Origin: Bugulina stolonifera
Lineage: Eukaryota; Bryozoa; Gymnolaemata; Cheilostomatida; Bugulidae
DNA: 64,000 nt
Assembly (NCBI GenBank): GCA_935421135.1
Contig: OW285187.1
Location: 9,052,001 to 9,116,000, forward strand
Direction: 5' to 3'
Below the pieces are notes generated by a model. That model did no database searches and was not told where the DNA came from. It saw only the letters and a program-made list of their open reading frames with translations. The position numbers and the translations under genes are program-made. The stretch's first letter is position 1. Each line of letters opens with the position of its first letter. Positions 36,907-51,012 of this stretch are shown piece by piece.

Positions 36907-39353
36907 CAATAAACTAATAGGCTATGGGTTGCTTATTGGGAAAATTGTTTAATGCCCTACAGAAAATGAAAAAATATGCAGCTAGGAGCAGCAATTGTTA
37001 AAAACTCGGTTAACAACAAAAGCCGAGAATGTAAGGCCAATACCCTTATTTACACATACCTAACTATACCACCAGCAGACCGCTGTCTAAGTTAACAGGC
37101 AAGCTACATGTATTTGAAGTCAAAACATAGCAAATTCAATATAAAGCTGAACTGAACAAAGCCAGGCAACCTACTGCATATTAAAAAAAATATTTGCCTT
37201 ACACATTAGAGTGAGTTTTAGTGGTGAGTAAATGCTATTATTTACTATAAATAAAGATGGGGACATATTGGAGTCAAAAGCTATTCAAATGGTTCCTTTT
37301 ATCAGATAAAAGAGTTTGATCTATGGATAAAGTCACCAAATCTTTGCGAGAGATGAATTGTTATGATATATATCAGATAGCAACGCCAATTCCTTACATT
37401 TTATATATGTAACCCTTTTTCTTGCCTCATTTAATACCAAAGAAATCATGACAAAAGTCCTGATCGCATTAATAGCCTGTAATTTGAGATTATAGAATGC
37501 ACAATCTTTTCAATTTATCAAATCACTACATAAAAGTCTCAGTTGGTCAAGTATGTTATGAAATGCAGTCAATGCATGTGTATGAAGTTCACAAAATGTA
37601 AACAATTAAAGCTGCAAGTGTGTGAGAACATTTACTACTATAACCGGTGTAACCTGGAAGGGCTTCAACTAAATAATATCTAGTCTTTCCGTTGAAATGA
37701 GTCATTTTGTAGCATAACAACGGTTTCCTGTAAAACATGCAATATTACCTATTTTTCATAACCAGTATATGCACTTTCTGGTTCGTAGAGGTATAATAAT
37801 CACATGATGTGCATACTCATTATACAATATACAACTTCCTAACTACCAGGCTGCTAAAGTGCGATATGGATATATGGGCGGAACCCTACAGAGCAGTACA
37901 ATGTATAATCATTAATATTCTTCTATACAACCTTCCTACTATTGCGAATTAATCATGGTCAAATGTGTGACTAACAGTGGACACTCAGCATTGACATCAG
38001 ACAGTGAGCAATAGGTGCCAGCTATTGGCTGAGTAGGTTGTTGTCGTGTCTATTTTGTTGTTGCTCTACCGAATTCATTTACATAACAATGTATAATATT
38101 GTTGCTATTTCACTGTTGTTGACATCATTGCAAACTTGTATGTGGCGATCAGGAACCAATTATATTCATGTCTATCATTTTATTCAGTAGTGTTGGCCAA
38201 TACAGATTATACAGCTATATTTGTGATATAAACGAAACCAAGTGATTACATACATTTAAGTTATTATTCTTAGTAAAGCCTTATCTAAGATAAAAAAAGA
38301 GAAAACACAAAGGTTTGCTATTGTATATTATGTAAGCCTATACATAGTGACCTTCAGGTTCTGGTATAGATCAGAATATACTATAACGTATTTTACTATG
38401 TAGCTATTCAATAACCAATTAACACTGACCAAAGCGTTTCCACTGGCAACTTCAGTATGTTTTCAAGGTGCAAACACATTTTATTAAATTGTCTTTGATA
38501 GTTAGCTTAAATTTTTAAGCGTCAAACTTCTCAAAGACTTTGGCCTATTGCCATGTTTCATAATTTTATGCTTTCATAGGTCCTAATGTGTCTAGTGAGA
38601 CCTAAATAAAACAACACGCTAGAAATAATATTATTCTTTATGCTGGTAGCAGAAAAGTACTATTGTGAGCACAACCAGGGTTTGTGAGCACTGTACTGCA
38701 CTGGAGTATGTGTAGTAACTGGGGGTATGTACAGTAGCTGGGGTATGTGTAGTAACTGGGGGGTATGAACAGTAGCAGGAGCATTCAGTGGAGTCTGGGT
38801 CCAAAACAAGCTCAGCTTAGAATAAAGTTAGCTATAACTGAACTGAATGTGGTCTACAGCAGAGCCATTGGCTCTGGTATACAGTATGTGACCATGCAGT
38901 GGTTAACTTAGGTTATGAGCGATTTTGGGTTTGTGATGCTGAAATAAAGCAATGTGCCGTAAAATCTCACTTTCATAGATCTCTATATATTTTAAACACA
39001 TTTACTCATACTCAGGTTGATACAGATAAAATTAATTGGCCTTGTTATTGTGTGCTGCTAGAGCAGAGAGAAGTTCAGTGACCTATTACATCCCATGTTG
39101 AGATGATTCTCGGAAGAGCATCTCTTATGGAGACGTAATATTTTCTATTTTGGCAAAGCAGTGTATGGCCTAGCCAAATCATGTGAGTTTACAGCCAAAT
39201 CATATTTTATACTCTAACTCTCGCCATATTTTAGAACCAACTTGTGACAGGCTATCAGGTGACTGACAAATAGCCACCTGGAACTGGAACACAAACAACA
39301 TTTATACCATTAGAACCAAAGGTTGGCTGGGAACTTCACGCTTCAAACGAACT

Positions 39354-39890
39354 TCAAAACATGATATTTAAAACCTTAGTGGTTTTAAAATAGCAGTCTT
39401 GTAGGAGTTTTAAATTCTTCAGGGGTATAATCATGCCAGAAAGTTTCCGAAGAGCGCAAACATATTTTCTGCAAGCATGATTTTCAGCCTTTAATACCAT
39501 ATTTAAACCATTAATAGGCCTTACATTCAGGGCGACAAATTGCACCGTGGATCTAAAAATCCTTTTATCTAGTGGTAGAGAGACTCTGTACTCATGACAA
39601 ATAACTCTGTCTATAAACTCTAAACCAGAGTTGAATAATGAAATATACCCACACACAGACGGGCAGGCGCTTGACCAAACAGTAAATGAGATATAGCTAA
39701 CCACAAACAAGAACCTCAGTCTATAAAACTTGCGTTTATTACTGCATCTGTAGCAAACAGCCCACATAAAATCCTCTCTAAAGCTCATTTGGCCTACCCA
39801 CAGGTACATAAGATATAATCTGATAGAGAATATCACAGTATTATGTGTTGCATTTTGTTGACACTGAAACAAGTCAAAACAAAACACCAT
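39354..39890 (-). CDS. Orphan open frame, 178 codons, doubtful
   Basis: The longest uninterrupted frame in the 25-44 kb gene-poor region. It is rich in Cys, Phe and aromatic residues with a hydrophobic patch near the middle (FLFVVSYISFTVW). I see no signal peptide, domain, promoter or poly-A signal that supports it, and no flanking exon. It could be a lineage-specific gene, a relic of a mobile element or chance. Confidence 0.15.
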   Translation of the reverse strand: MVFCFDLFQCQQNATHNTVIFSIRLYLMYLWVGQMSFREDFMWAVCYRCSNKRKFYRLRFLFVVSYISFTVWSSACPSVCGYISLFNSGLEFIDRVICHEYRVSLPLDKRIFRSTVQFVALNVRPINGLNMVLKAENHACRKYVCALRKLSGMIIPLKNLKLLQDCYFKTTKVLNIMF

Positions 39891-42800
39891 CTGACTATTA
39901 ATAGCAAAACCTAGTAACAGCCTATTACATGGGTAGATGGCTAGATTTCACTACAATTTCAACCAAGAGGATTTTTGGAGGGTCTGTACTGTACAGTTGA
40001 TATGTATCAAAATAGACAAGAGCAATGGGTCAAGAAATAAACACAACCATTAACTTATAAGCCTAAATTATGATCTTGATAAATGGATCCCAGCTGGAAC
40101 CCAGGCAAGGGGAACATGGAGCAATGCCAATACCCACCTTATCCTTTGTAGTCGAATTAGAAAAAATTTTGCGGTCATAGTGGGGTGTAAAGAAAGGACT
40201 AGTTACCTTTAAATCTTTTAAAAAAATGCTATTTGTTCAGTTAATACCTTATAAATAGTGCATGTTGATATCAATCTGAGTTAGACAGACTTGTTTGTTG
40301 AATGATAAGATCTGAAGCTATGGGAAAACATTATGTAAGGGTGACAGAGAAGCAATCCCTCACAACAGAGCGAAGTACATAGAATAGCTGGCAAGTTGGC
40401 CTTGACATGGTGATTCTACGACTGCTATAAAAATAGCAAATTTGGAGCAATTGATCATATTAAAATATTAATCACCTAACAAAATATTCTAGGTCATGGT
40501 AAATAATTGTGTTAATGGTATATATTTATAAACATATTTTATATAACATGTAGATTAATTGTAGTATTAGTGCCAATAATTCTTGGTAAATTACCATGAA
40601 ATGTTACAATATGATACCAGGAATCTTAGCCAGCATAAAATTGTGTTCAAATTAGTATAAAATATCAATGTCTTCATATTATGTTAATGTCTTCTTTTAG
40701 TAAATAGCATAAACATTTTAGTTTTTAGTATGACTTGCACAGAAAAATGCTAAAAGACCTTTCTGTTAGTACATGCCTTAGGCTTATCCTGCATCCACCA
40801 ATAATTTGGCCCATGGCCCACAAATGCCAGAGTGAAGAAAGATACATTTGTTATTATTGGCAATATTGTTGCAATATAATTTAGAGCAATTGATTATATT
40901 TTAGAACCATGTGAAATAATTTTGGAGTTTAATTAATTGCTCCAAATTTCTTACTTTTTTATAATAATAACCCAACCAGATGAGGGACGTTGAAGTTGTC
41001 TTTCCATGAAATATTCTCCAGTATAATACGAGTCTTCCTCTGAGGAGGTACTTGCAGAGTACATGTACCCTGTACATACAAGTACTTATATAACACAAGT
41101 GGTCATTCAGATTATGTTACCTGGTCAACCATAATGTTATTATAGATTAGTGTATTGCTGAGTACAATTAGGATCATCATATCATTATAATATATAACTT
41201 CCATGCAGTACCTTTCCACTAACTTATCTATAAAGATTGGCAACTTTGGCATAACAGCAGCAGCACTTGTACAATTGAATCTTGCTTGATTATCATTGGG
41301 AATGTAGCCAACATTGTACATCGAGCCTACCTTAGACATACCCTAGGCTGACTGAGTAGAACGTGTGCCTATCAGAATATTATGATAATACAGCAACATT
41401 ATACATGAAGTTATTTTAGACCTGCATTTATTGTTAAATATGAATAACTAGATATGATGGTCACACTATTTTATTGTAGTCTGTTTATCATATTACGTTA
41501 TAAAAAATGTTCAAGTGATCTATCAGTGCTAAGGCTGCTTTTACCATACTTGTCGCACATTCTAGTTCCTCAGTAGGTTTTATTAGTGGTTTACTCATCT
41601 CTTGTTCTACTTCATCAATGCTGACTGTATAGTAGTAGCCCGGCAGCAGCAGAATACCATCTCATAACTAGCTCTACAGCTAGTATGCCTCCATAATGTA
41701 AATCCAGATAAATCTATTATATACAATCATGTATTAGTTACTTTAGCGTGACATAACAGTTCCTTTCACTTAAATTATGGTAGACTTACAAGTTCCACAG
41801 AACATGAAAGGGAAGGAAGGGAGTAAAGTGAACTTGTTCACAAAGTCAGAATTCTTAGAATAGACTTGACAGTACACTGATTAAACATAGAGTAGTACTT
41901 TTTAATTAGAAAGTAGTTTGTTTAATTGTCTGTAGCCCAGAGCAAAACAGGTAGGCAGCGGATCTGGTGAGGAGTTCTTTCCCTTCCAGGCAAGAGAGCT
42001 TTGATGTATAACTAGCCTTGTAATTAGAGTGTCTGTAGCATTGCTACTAGCAAATTATATGGTGCAGAGAAAGTCAACCTGTTGGGATAATAAGGCTTAG
42101 AGCTTGATTTACAAACTGGTAATGCTAGAGAGAATAATGAACCAAACAGAATTACAATAATAATATTATTGTAATGAATGAATAATGAATAATGCTATAC
42201 ATATGATAACAGACCAGGCTGTCTATCTAAGTCAACCACCACTAGCCTTTCATGACGTTTGGATCTTAGGCAAGGCCTAATTCACTACTAAATTATATTA
42301 CAGTATCAACTATTAATATAACCTAGACTATCAGTATAGATGACACAAACCAAAATCATGCTGGGTACTGGAATTTGTGTATATATACACCAGTAGCTAT
42401 TTGGTAACACCAGCCCATTAGGCTCCACTCTCCACACTCTTCCTTGCACTGAGAAGATATCTGATCTAGCACACTGACACATATTTTAGGCCTACAAACT
42501 ACATAACTCAAGCCAAAATGATGCAGGTTGTAGATTTGTATAAATACCAGCATATCAAAGTAGCTATTTGATGACGAGTACTAATATTTATGTACTCCAG
42601 TATGTCTACACTCTACATGTATGTAGCCAATAACCAAACTCTTCTCTGCACTGAAGGAGATTTCAAGCGCACTAGACAGACACTGCCTGTAATTTAGAAT
42701 GGCTCAGGTCATGAGGAATAGACTTATATATACCAGATTGTATGTACATTATTATACTCTTTGTACCATTATAGCCTATAAATAGCATAGGCTTTATAAT

Positions 42801-43134
42801 CAGTGATGTAGAGGTTATAGAAACAAATATACAAGTATATGCCATATATACAGTCCACAGATAATTATGATATATACTTATTTATCATGCCTGTAAACGC
42901 ACATGGTGTACATTAATAGGCTTACATGGTAACCATGCTGTTGCTATGCAGTCAGACTAGCCATATGCTAGTAGTGAGAGAGTGTCTTCAGTTCATCTAG
43001 TATAAGCCTAAGGAGTGTTTTAGTATGATTTAATATGAATAATAATATAATATCTTATTTCTCTATTAGAAATTGCACTTATTAGTTCCACTACTCCATC
43101 TCCTGACATCCATTTACTTCTGTTAACAAATAGT

Positions 43135-44110
43135 CAGGGGTGGGACTAGCGCGGTTGAAACGCTATTCGATTGTGCTAATCTCTTCTTTTGCAGCAGCGA
43201 ACTGCTGTGACACGCTTCTTTCAATTTCTGTCAATTTTGAATAGCGTTTCAACCAATACGCTTTTATTCTCAGCCCAATCTGCTATTAACTAGTAGCTAG
43301 TAAAGAGTGCCATTGCGGCTGCAGCCATTTCTGGCCGTCTTAACTGTTACACTTCGTGAAGTTGCTAACCAACTCAATTTAATATCCGGATTATATGGGT
43401 GTTTAAAGCTTTTCGACTTCAAAAACATAGTCTACACAAAGAAAAAACATACAAAGAATAGATTATAGTATGTGTGGTAAATACTTTTATATTAGAAGCC
43501 TAAAATACTACCGGTTTAACCACAAATATATAATATTTTAGACATTGACAGAAAATCATGGGGAGATAAATCTAAATTTTACTTTGTACATGTATTACTG
43601 CTCCAATAGTACATGTACAACTGTACAACACTAATGCTTCTACAATTTCCACAGACAGACAATTTGAAGGTTATATAGCCTATGTGATGCCTAATACACA
43701 TGCGTTTGACTTGGCTATATTACATTGAGTATGTTGCTGCTACCCTGATACCTTCTTATCACGTTATTAATGATGTTTCAAATCCATGACGAAGCCCTAG
43801 TGTGCATTGTAGAAAATAATATACGTGTAAACACAATATGAACTCTGCAGAACAATGTAGCAAGAGAAGTAAACAAGAAATAGCTGTGTTTGTGTTTTTT
43901 AATTTTCATGGAAATAAATGGGCGCCTTTGAATTGCTCTCTCAAATCTGATTTGAGAGAAGACAACTTCTAATTAATAGCGATTCAGCGGATATAAAAGC
44001 TATTCTCTATATTTAAATTTCACTAGCACATAGGCAGATTCTCTATTCTTGTAGTGAATAGCTAATAGCACATATTTCTCTATTTTTAAAACTATCGACT
44101 CCCACCCCTG
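43135..44110. mobile_element. 976-bp non-autonomous hAT-like element
   Basis: The ends are CAGGGGTGGGA and its inverse TCCCACCCCTG, flanked by a perfect 8-bp direct repeat CAAATAGT at 43127-43134 and 44111-44118. CAGGGG ends with an 8-bp duplication are classic hAT. The interior has no transposase frame. It includes subterminal inverted segments (TTGAAACGCTATTCGA and GAATAGCGTTTCAA) and a copy of the dispersed GAGAGAAGACAACTTCT motif at 43954-43970. It ends about 260 bp upstream of the carbonic anhydrase TATA box. Confidence 0.92.
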
Positions 44111-44370
44111 CAAATAGTTCAGCAGAAAATACTCTCCATTCTTTTTCTTACAAGTCAGACATATTATACTACTAGTCACCTGTCAACCCTACACACCTCT
44201 CAATAGCTCTAATTATTCATTGCAGAGTGAAGCTTCTTTCCCATATAATGCTAAACACAAAAATAGGTAATTGGCATGTCTGTAGGTCTATTGCATGAAC
44301 TTATACTAATGTGATATTAATCATTTCTGCGAGCTTTATAATCTGGCGGTAAAGGACTGAGGGCTCAGTG

Positions 44371-44377
44371 TATAAGA
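44371..44377 (+). promoter_or_regulatory. Likely TATA box of the carbonic anhydrase gene
   Basis: TATAAGA lies 112-118 bp before the ATG at 44489, within a less AT-rich 5' flank. The spacing would place transcription start near 44400 and give a 5' UTR of about 90 nt. Confidence 0.5.
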
Positions 44378-44488
44378 GTAGCTCAGAGTTTCAACTCCAC
44401 AGCTTATTTCCAGTACATTCTCTTTCACTCGACAGCGGGAGACTATCATCTATTCCACTGAACAAATCGTCTTGTTCTGATTTTCAAC

Positions 44489-47400
44489 ATGCAACAAATT
44501 CTCTTACTTGCTTTGGCAGCATCCGCTGTGATGGTGTGCTTTGGAGCTGATGATACCAAGGGTGAGTAGCAAGTAAATTTACAACAACTATTTAATTTTC
44601 TAATAATCTGATAGACTTTAATTTCCTAAAGAAAATCATAGCCACCAAGCTACACTTTTCAGTATATTATTTATCGAATATAATTACTGCAGTGAAAGCA
44701 TTATGCATTGTCTAAAATGAGAAAAGTTGTGGACTTTCAAATAGATTATTATACATGACTAGATTAATTTGTTTATTATCCAAATACACATCTTGAAGAT
44801 TTGGATGCTTGCAGCATATTCATTGTACAATGGCCTTACTAAATACCAAGTTAGGTTGTCCAATTAGGTTGCATGATTTCAAATCCCATAGTATGTATAA
44901 TTTAAACAATTTACAATATCTTTACATCCCAGACCTATCTCACATATACAACATATGCATACCTGCTATAACATTCATGAACTTGTTTTTATATTTGGCT
45001 CACTGGATTTGATTTCTATTTGAAAAACGTAAGGCTATATTTAGAAATTTAAATTCTCAGCAATATTGCTCTTAAAGCTAATATTTTTTGCTTTCACCAT
45101 GACACATGGTATGGAATCGTTGACTAATACATGCATAAGTTTGGGTGGGGTGTGTCTTGCCTATATTCATTATGCAGAAAATATAACAGGGAGTTTACAT
45201 TACGAAGTAAAAAATTATAATATATTACCTCAAGACAACTTATATATGACATAGATGACGTGAGAAGAATAGAGACAAAGCAGTTAAGTGTCAAATGATG
45301 AACGTATTAAACTAAATATAATTAAGGTGTTGGCCCAGCACAAGCTGGTAGTGGGCCAACACTAATCCAAATCTTATATTAATTGTCAATTAACAAGCAC
45401 ACTTGAATTATGCAAGACACCAAATTAGACCTGAATAGAAACGATTAATTAATGTATAACAAGTCATTTCCAAATTTTGGCTCATAACATTTGCATAAGC
45501 TTCCCAAATTTCCAATCTGTGGGTTTCCACCCGTAAATGTGAAGTCTTGGGAGTCTATCAACAAAAACACAATCACTGCCCTGCACTAACAAACAGCAAG
45601 TTGCTACAATACTATTAGAGATATGATCACAACTCTTAATATCTCAATATAACTTCAGACTAGTAGAAACTCAGCTGTAGGCTAATGTACTCTCGTAGCT
45701 TTACAAAAAATATTTTACAATGCATTAAAATAATTTGTGACTTGTGTATATAAGTCACAGCTGCCAAAATTATTTTAACATGATGCAAAATTTTTTTGTA
45801 AGTATATGCAGTGTAGTACGTATGTATGTTTATGAGGGTGTGATGTAGATTGGTAATTTATACTATTTTGATGTAACCAAGTTATTTTGGTCTCTGTCAC
45901 AGCCCCACCCTATTAACCACTTGAAAAATGCTGCACCTACTGTCTTCCCTCCTTCACTGATTCCTTAGCAATAAATGTACACACCTACCTATGGTTTTAA
46001 TGAGGTCAAATGCAAATACATAATCTCTATGGATACACACTTTATTTGAAGACCTCAGTGCACTAGTACAACTGACTCATATAATTAATTATATACAAAG
46101 TTATTTACACATGAAAATCCCTTCAGTACATCTCCATTAAAACTTTCACTTGTTTTAAGCTGATATAAAGTCTGTTTCAACAGTAGATGAAGTTCTGTAG
46201 CCATGTTTACTAATATCTAGTGAATAATGCAGTCACCATGTTGTGTAGCCTGTTTCTGACATTAGTGTCCAAACAAGCCACAGGTACATGATTTACACGT
46301 CCTGTATCTTGTCAGACCCAAAGTCCTCAAAGCTTAGCAAGTAATGTGTATCAGTGATAAGTTGTTTATCTATAATACTTGTACATCAGCTACAGTTTTA
46401 TTATTTTGTGAACAAGATAAGAAATTACAGCAGGTACTTGGAATATCACTATACACAACACTGGTAATACTTACTAATAATCCTATTATATATATACTAT
46501 ACACAGCACTGGTAATACTTACTAATAATCGTATTGTATATACATGTGCGTAGAGTGCTGCTAGAAGCAATGAAATATTGTTATACTATACATTTATTAT
46601 ACATGTACTTGCCTCATAACTACTGCTATGCTATGCTATGTTATTATATAAACAGGAATCACTGTTCATTACAAATAATTAGATGGAAATAAAGTTGGTT
46701 GGTTCAGTGAATATATTAAATAGCATGGAAGTGTTTTCTGTTTATTTATTTAGATATTGTTATCAATGGAGTTGTCAAGCTGTCAGAAGCACACTCAAAA
46801 GTGATGCATGTCACTAATTTTGCCAATAAATAAAATTTGTTAATTTTTTACTTCATTTCAAATTATATAACAAAGCAACATACAATAGAATATAACATGG
46901 TATTGTAATAGAAGCCAGGGCACTAGACATAGCCTGCCTGGATAAACCTAATTAAATACAAGTTCAGAAAAGGCTGTAATATGAATACTGGCTTGGTACT
47001 GGTAGGCATAACACTTTTTTTCTTTACTATTATAACCCCTCAGATATTACAATAGATTCAATTTTAGCAGTGCACCTTCATTATAATGAGCTCAAAGCCT
47101 TTGCAGGCAATTTCTATGGAGACTGTAATAATAATTGGTCATTTGTTAGGTTTTAATAGAATTTGAAAACCCTTTCAGCATTGAAGTATAACAAAGTTAC
47201 GACCTTGGCAAATCACACAGCCAATTACATGTACATGTATAAATACATGAATTCACAGGCTATGCAGTCCTACAATATTATATAACAGCCAAACCATACA
47301 TATTTTATAGATTTAACAACTGGTCATACATTAATAAATTATATACTTTCATCTCTTGCTTAATTATGCAGCCAATCTACTGTGTGAGCTTTCAAGTTTA

Positions 47401-50400
47401 TGAGAGTCAGCTCTGTTTAGAGTATTTACAATGAGAGAGAGGACAACTCCCAAACTCAATTATTTATTTGTCTTTTTAATAGCTCAAGCCCTGAAAGGTC
47501 ATTGACATATTAGACATGGTTAAAGAAACACTATTATGGTACATTCTATAGGCTAGCATATACAATTGAATCCTCATGTTATTATTGGACTATTTGGTCA
47601 TTAGACCAAGTGTCTTTGCTATATTTAGATGTGCTATAATTAGATTATCTAGGGGTCCTAGATGGGTGGAGTAGAGAGTCAGGCCAATTAGAATGAAGGT
47701 TCAAGTTGGACCTCGCCCATAATTGTGAATTCAGAGAAAAAGTGTCACTTTGAGACTTTTTCATGTTCCATTAGCTTATACATAAGAAAAGCCTACAGAG
47801 ATTGAGACTGCACCTAATCATTGACTGATTGCTATTATTGAGTAAAAACAATAGTACTATCAATTATAATAAAAATATAGATTACCTACACTGTACATGT
47901 AATATATATATATATGTGCATATAAAACAATTATACTTGTGTGCAAAATTTGCATGTTTAATGAACAATTTAATGCTGTTTCTATTTAGCACACTGTGCT
48001 ATAGCAGGAAAATAATTAGTTTGTTGATAGTTCAAAAAACTCCCAGCCGCACCATCCCGCCCAATTTGATTGACATATTTCATGGCCATAGGATGAACTT
48101 TTGCTAAATGAAAGGTTTAGGCTGGTCGGGTTGGAATGCCAATTTATATACCAACTAAGCAGCGAGCATAAATATAGCTATTTTCACTCCAACTGACCGA
48201 AAAATCTTAATTATTAACTACATTAGACTCTTTTCTACAGAATAATAGAGAGGAAGGCTGGGTGAAAGGTTGAATGTCTGATTAAACTACACTAATTATA
48301 TCCTCACCCACATGCACTAAACCCAGTTGATGTTACACAGAGATAGAACTAGTTACTAAACCTAGGACATCCACACTCATCCTTATCTAACAAACACATG
48401 TGGAGGTTATCTTGTAAAGTAATCAATTTCATGTGCATTGTGTACAATACATAGTATAATCTCATTACAGTACACAATATGGTCACTTTTTTTCTGTTTC
48501 TCTGATGAAAGTAAACATCTTATCCTAGGCTCCAAGCAAACAGAATCATCTATCCACAGGACTGTGTTATCATTTCATGCATGCTTATTTGCTACTATGT
48601 ACTGTACCTATATGTTGTAGAACTACGTCTAACCAAGTTTGTTCTTTTTGTGTTTCAGCCTGGAACTATGTGGGCGATGATAAAGATGAAGGTCAGTTAT
48701 ATTTGCGTGTCTAAACTATTTAGAAGTTAAATCAATTTTTAAACTGAGTATTAAAGCTTTTTGTTAGTTGGCCGTGTGCCAACTATGGGTTACTCTTACT
48801 CATCATATTATCTAATTTATTCAGGTCCCAGTTCATGGAGCAAGAACTTTCCAGAATGTGCAAAGATGAGAAACTCCCCCATTAACCTTCCAACAACAAA
48901 GAGTGACCTTTACGGCGAGGATGCAGCAACATGGGACTTGACTAACTGGAATGTTGAGCACGAATGGACTGTACTAGATACTCATTATGCTGGTATGTAC
49001 GAGAATGTTCGTGCATTCATTTACATGTACGCCAATGCGTTAAAAATGTGAGTTGTCTTCTCATATTAAACAAAATTACAAAAATAGACAACTCCGAAAC
49101 TCCAACTCCAAAGGAAACATTTCTGTTTATACAGTCAAACTGAGTCTGGAAGATGGACAAACCATGACTACTGAGGGTGGAGGCTTAGAGGGAAAATACG
49201 AAGTTTTGCAATATCACTTCCACTGGGGAGCCAACGACAAGAAAGGCAGTGAACATACACTGGGAGGAAAGATGTTCCCAATGGAGGTATAGTTACAAAC
49301 ATTTTCAATAATTAACAGAACGTTTTATGGTCCATCACACGGAAAATTGTTGTTTAGAATATCTGCTGGATACACTGTAGGTTAGAAGTGTAAATATGTA
49401 CTTTCAATGTTTGACTTTCCTGGCTTGTAGGTGCACTTTGTTCACAAGAGCTCTAAGTTCGCTACCATTAATGACGCAGTTGCATCAGGAGATAGCGATG
49501 CCCTTGCAGTTTTGGGATTCTTTTTTGAAGTAAGTAACCGAATAATGTTTTTAACAATAATATTATAATTATTTGTCTCATCTTAGCTTTGCAGTGAAAA
49601 ATTAAAAGATTTTTGAAATGCTTTCTGGAACCCAAATCTACTACAGTTGCATGTATTTTCTTTGGTTGTTGATGATAGTTACACTTTGTTAATTTTGCAG
49701 CTTCAAGATGAAGATAACGCAGCTTTGGATGGAATGGTGGACGCTGCCATAGCTGTTAGAAACGACAGTGATTTCAAAAGTGAGCAATTTTCTGTCATTT
49801 GACTGTAAATTTGTTGAAATGTGCCACATGGAAGGTATTTTTACTATACAGTGTATATGTACTTCCTGGGCACTCTTCAGTAATGGACTTTATTCTGATA
49901 ACATTACGTTGGTTCTGTTGTTGTCAAATGCAATTATGATAAACTAAATGCAGATAGATATAATTAATAACCTACATTGTGAATATACATGTACATTATA
50001 TTATGTAGTAGATACAGACCAGGTGATGACTGTAGATTACATTTATAACAATGATTTGTTTCAGTCATGGGAGAGAAGGTGAATGTTCACGATTTTGTTG
50101 GCGATGCTCTCAAAGGTAGCTACTACAGATACTTTGGAGGACTGACAACTCCTGGATGCCAACAGATTGTTGAATGGACTGTCTTCAACACACCAATTGG
50201 TATCTCTGCTAAACAGGTAATGGCAGACACCAATACTATAGACAAATTTAATTTTAAACCTTGTGATTGTAGTTAGACTAGATGACTGTATATTTCATGC
50301 TTGTGGAAACTATAAAATATACACAATGTTGTAGAGTTTAGCAACATTGAATAGATAATACAGTTGTAGATTCCTAGGTCTGAGAGAACTAGTTTCATGT

Positions 50401-50657
50401 AGTATTCTAACGTAACAACATGGACAAAATGTGGCTCAGGATAAGACAATTCCCTGTTGTAGGTAGAGGCATTTAGAACTCAAAAGGACAACAGTATCGG
50501 TGTAGATTTCTTTAGAGAGGTTCAGCCCCTAGGAAGCAGGACCATCACTCTCTATGACGTCAACTACTCCCCCAAGGACTACATCAATGGAGGGTCATTC
50601 AACACTGCACTGTGTAGCATCACTTTCCTCTCTCTTCTCATTACTAAATTCCTCTAA
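44489..50657 (+). CDS. Alpha carbonic anhydrase, secreted and GPI-anchored type
   Basis: Reversible hydration of CO2 to bicarbonate at the cell surface. Exons: 44489-44561, 48659-48691, 48825-48992, 49135-49286, 49431-49529, 49701-49779, 50065-50216, 50463-50657; phases all agree, giving 316 residues, close to vertebrate CA4. Signal peptide [20 protein letters not shown]. Zinc ligands H119 and H121 (QYHFHWG) and H144 (MEVHFVH). The gate residues are E131 (GSEHT) and T229/T230 (GGLTTPGC). The proton-shuttle His is kept (H89, LDTHYA). C47 (ahead of NSPIN) and C233 form the disulfide pair of extracellular isoforms. The hydrophobic end ([12 protein letters not shown]) after a small-residue stretch (NGGS) fits a GPI signal. 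Intron 1 is 4.1 kb; the others are short. All key residues are present, so activity is expected. Candidate poly-A signals are at 50977-50982 and 50987-50992. Confidence 0.96.
45702..45800. repeat. 99-bp fold-back in intron 1 of the carbonic anhydrase gene
   Basis: The left arm begins TACAAAAAATATTTT and includes TTAAAATAATTT then GTGACTT. The right arm, read in reverse complement, gives TACAAAAAAATTTTGCATC, TTAAAATAATTTT and GTGACTT. There are a few mismatches and one small bulge. It may be a short MITE or a hairpin transcript. A shorter inverted pair (GTTGGCCCAGC, then GGGCCAAC) lies at 45330-45362. Confidence 0.7.
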
Positions 50658-51012
50658 ACTATATATTTTCACATGTAACATCATGCACTTTGATCTAATT
50701 AAAAGTTATCTGGTTATCTGTTGTGCTAACTTTTGTATTTTTGCAGCGTTGTTCCTTTAGTCTTGGACTACATTTAGTTTACTTCAATCAAATGCTCAAT
50801 TTTACAAGAAAACGATACCACAAGAATATTATAATGGTGAATTATATAAATACATGTATTATATTAATATATTTCTGTTTTGTAAAAATAAACTTATATT
50901 ATAAACCTATTGCCCATAATTTTCTGCATATTAGAATAATTTAGTGTATATTGTTTTGTACTAACATATTTGTAGTAATAAACATTAATAAAACAAAATG
51001 GAGGACTAGTTT

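Larger units (their letters stand above)
31995..43126. other. Gene-poor AT-rich stretch
   Basis: I find no exon series here. It holds a poly-C run near 35177-35200, an ATT run near 33654-33671, three 23-bp tandem units containing CATACCTGTCAAGT at 36652-36720 with an inverted copy near 36889-36904, and degenerate GTAGTAACTGGGG units at 38690-38780. One 178-codon open frame (39354-39890, minus) is listed separately. Confidence 0.6.
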
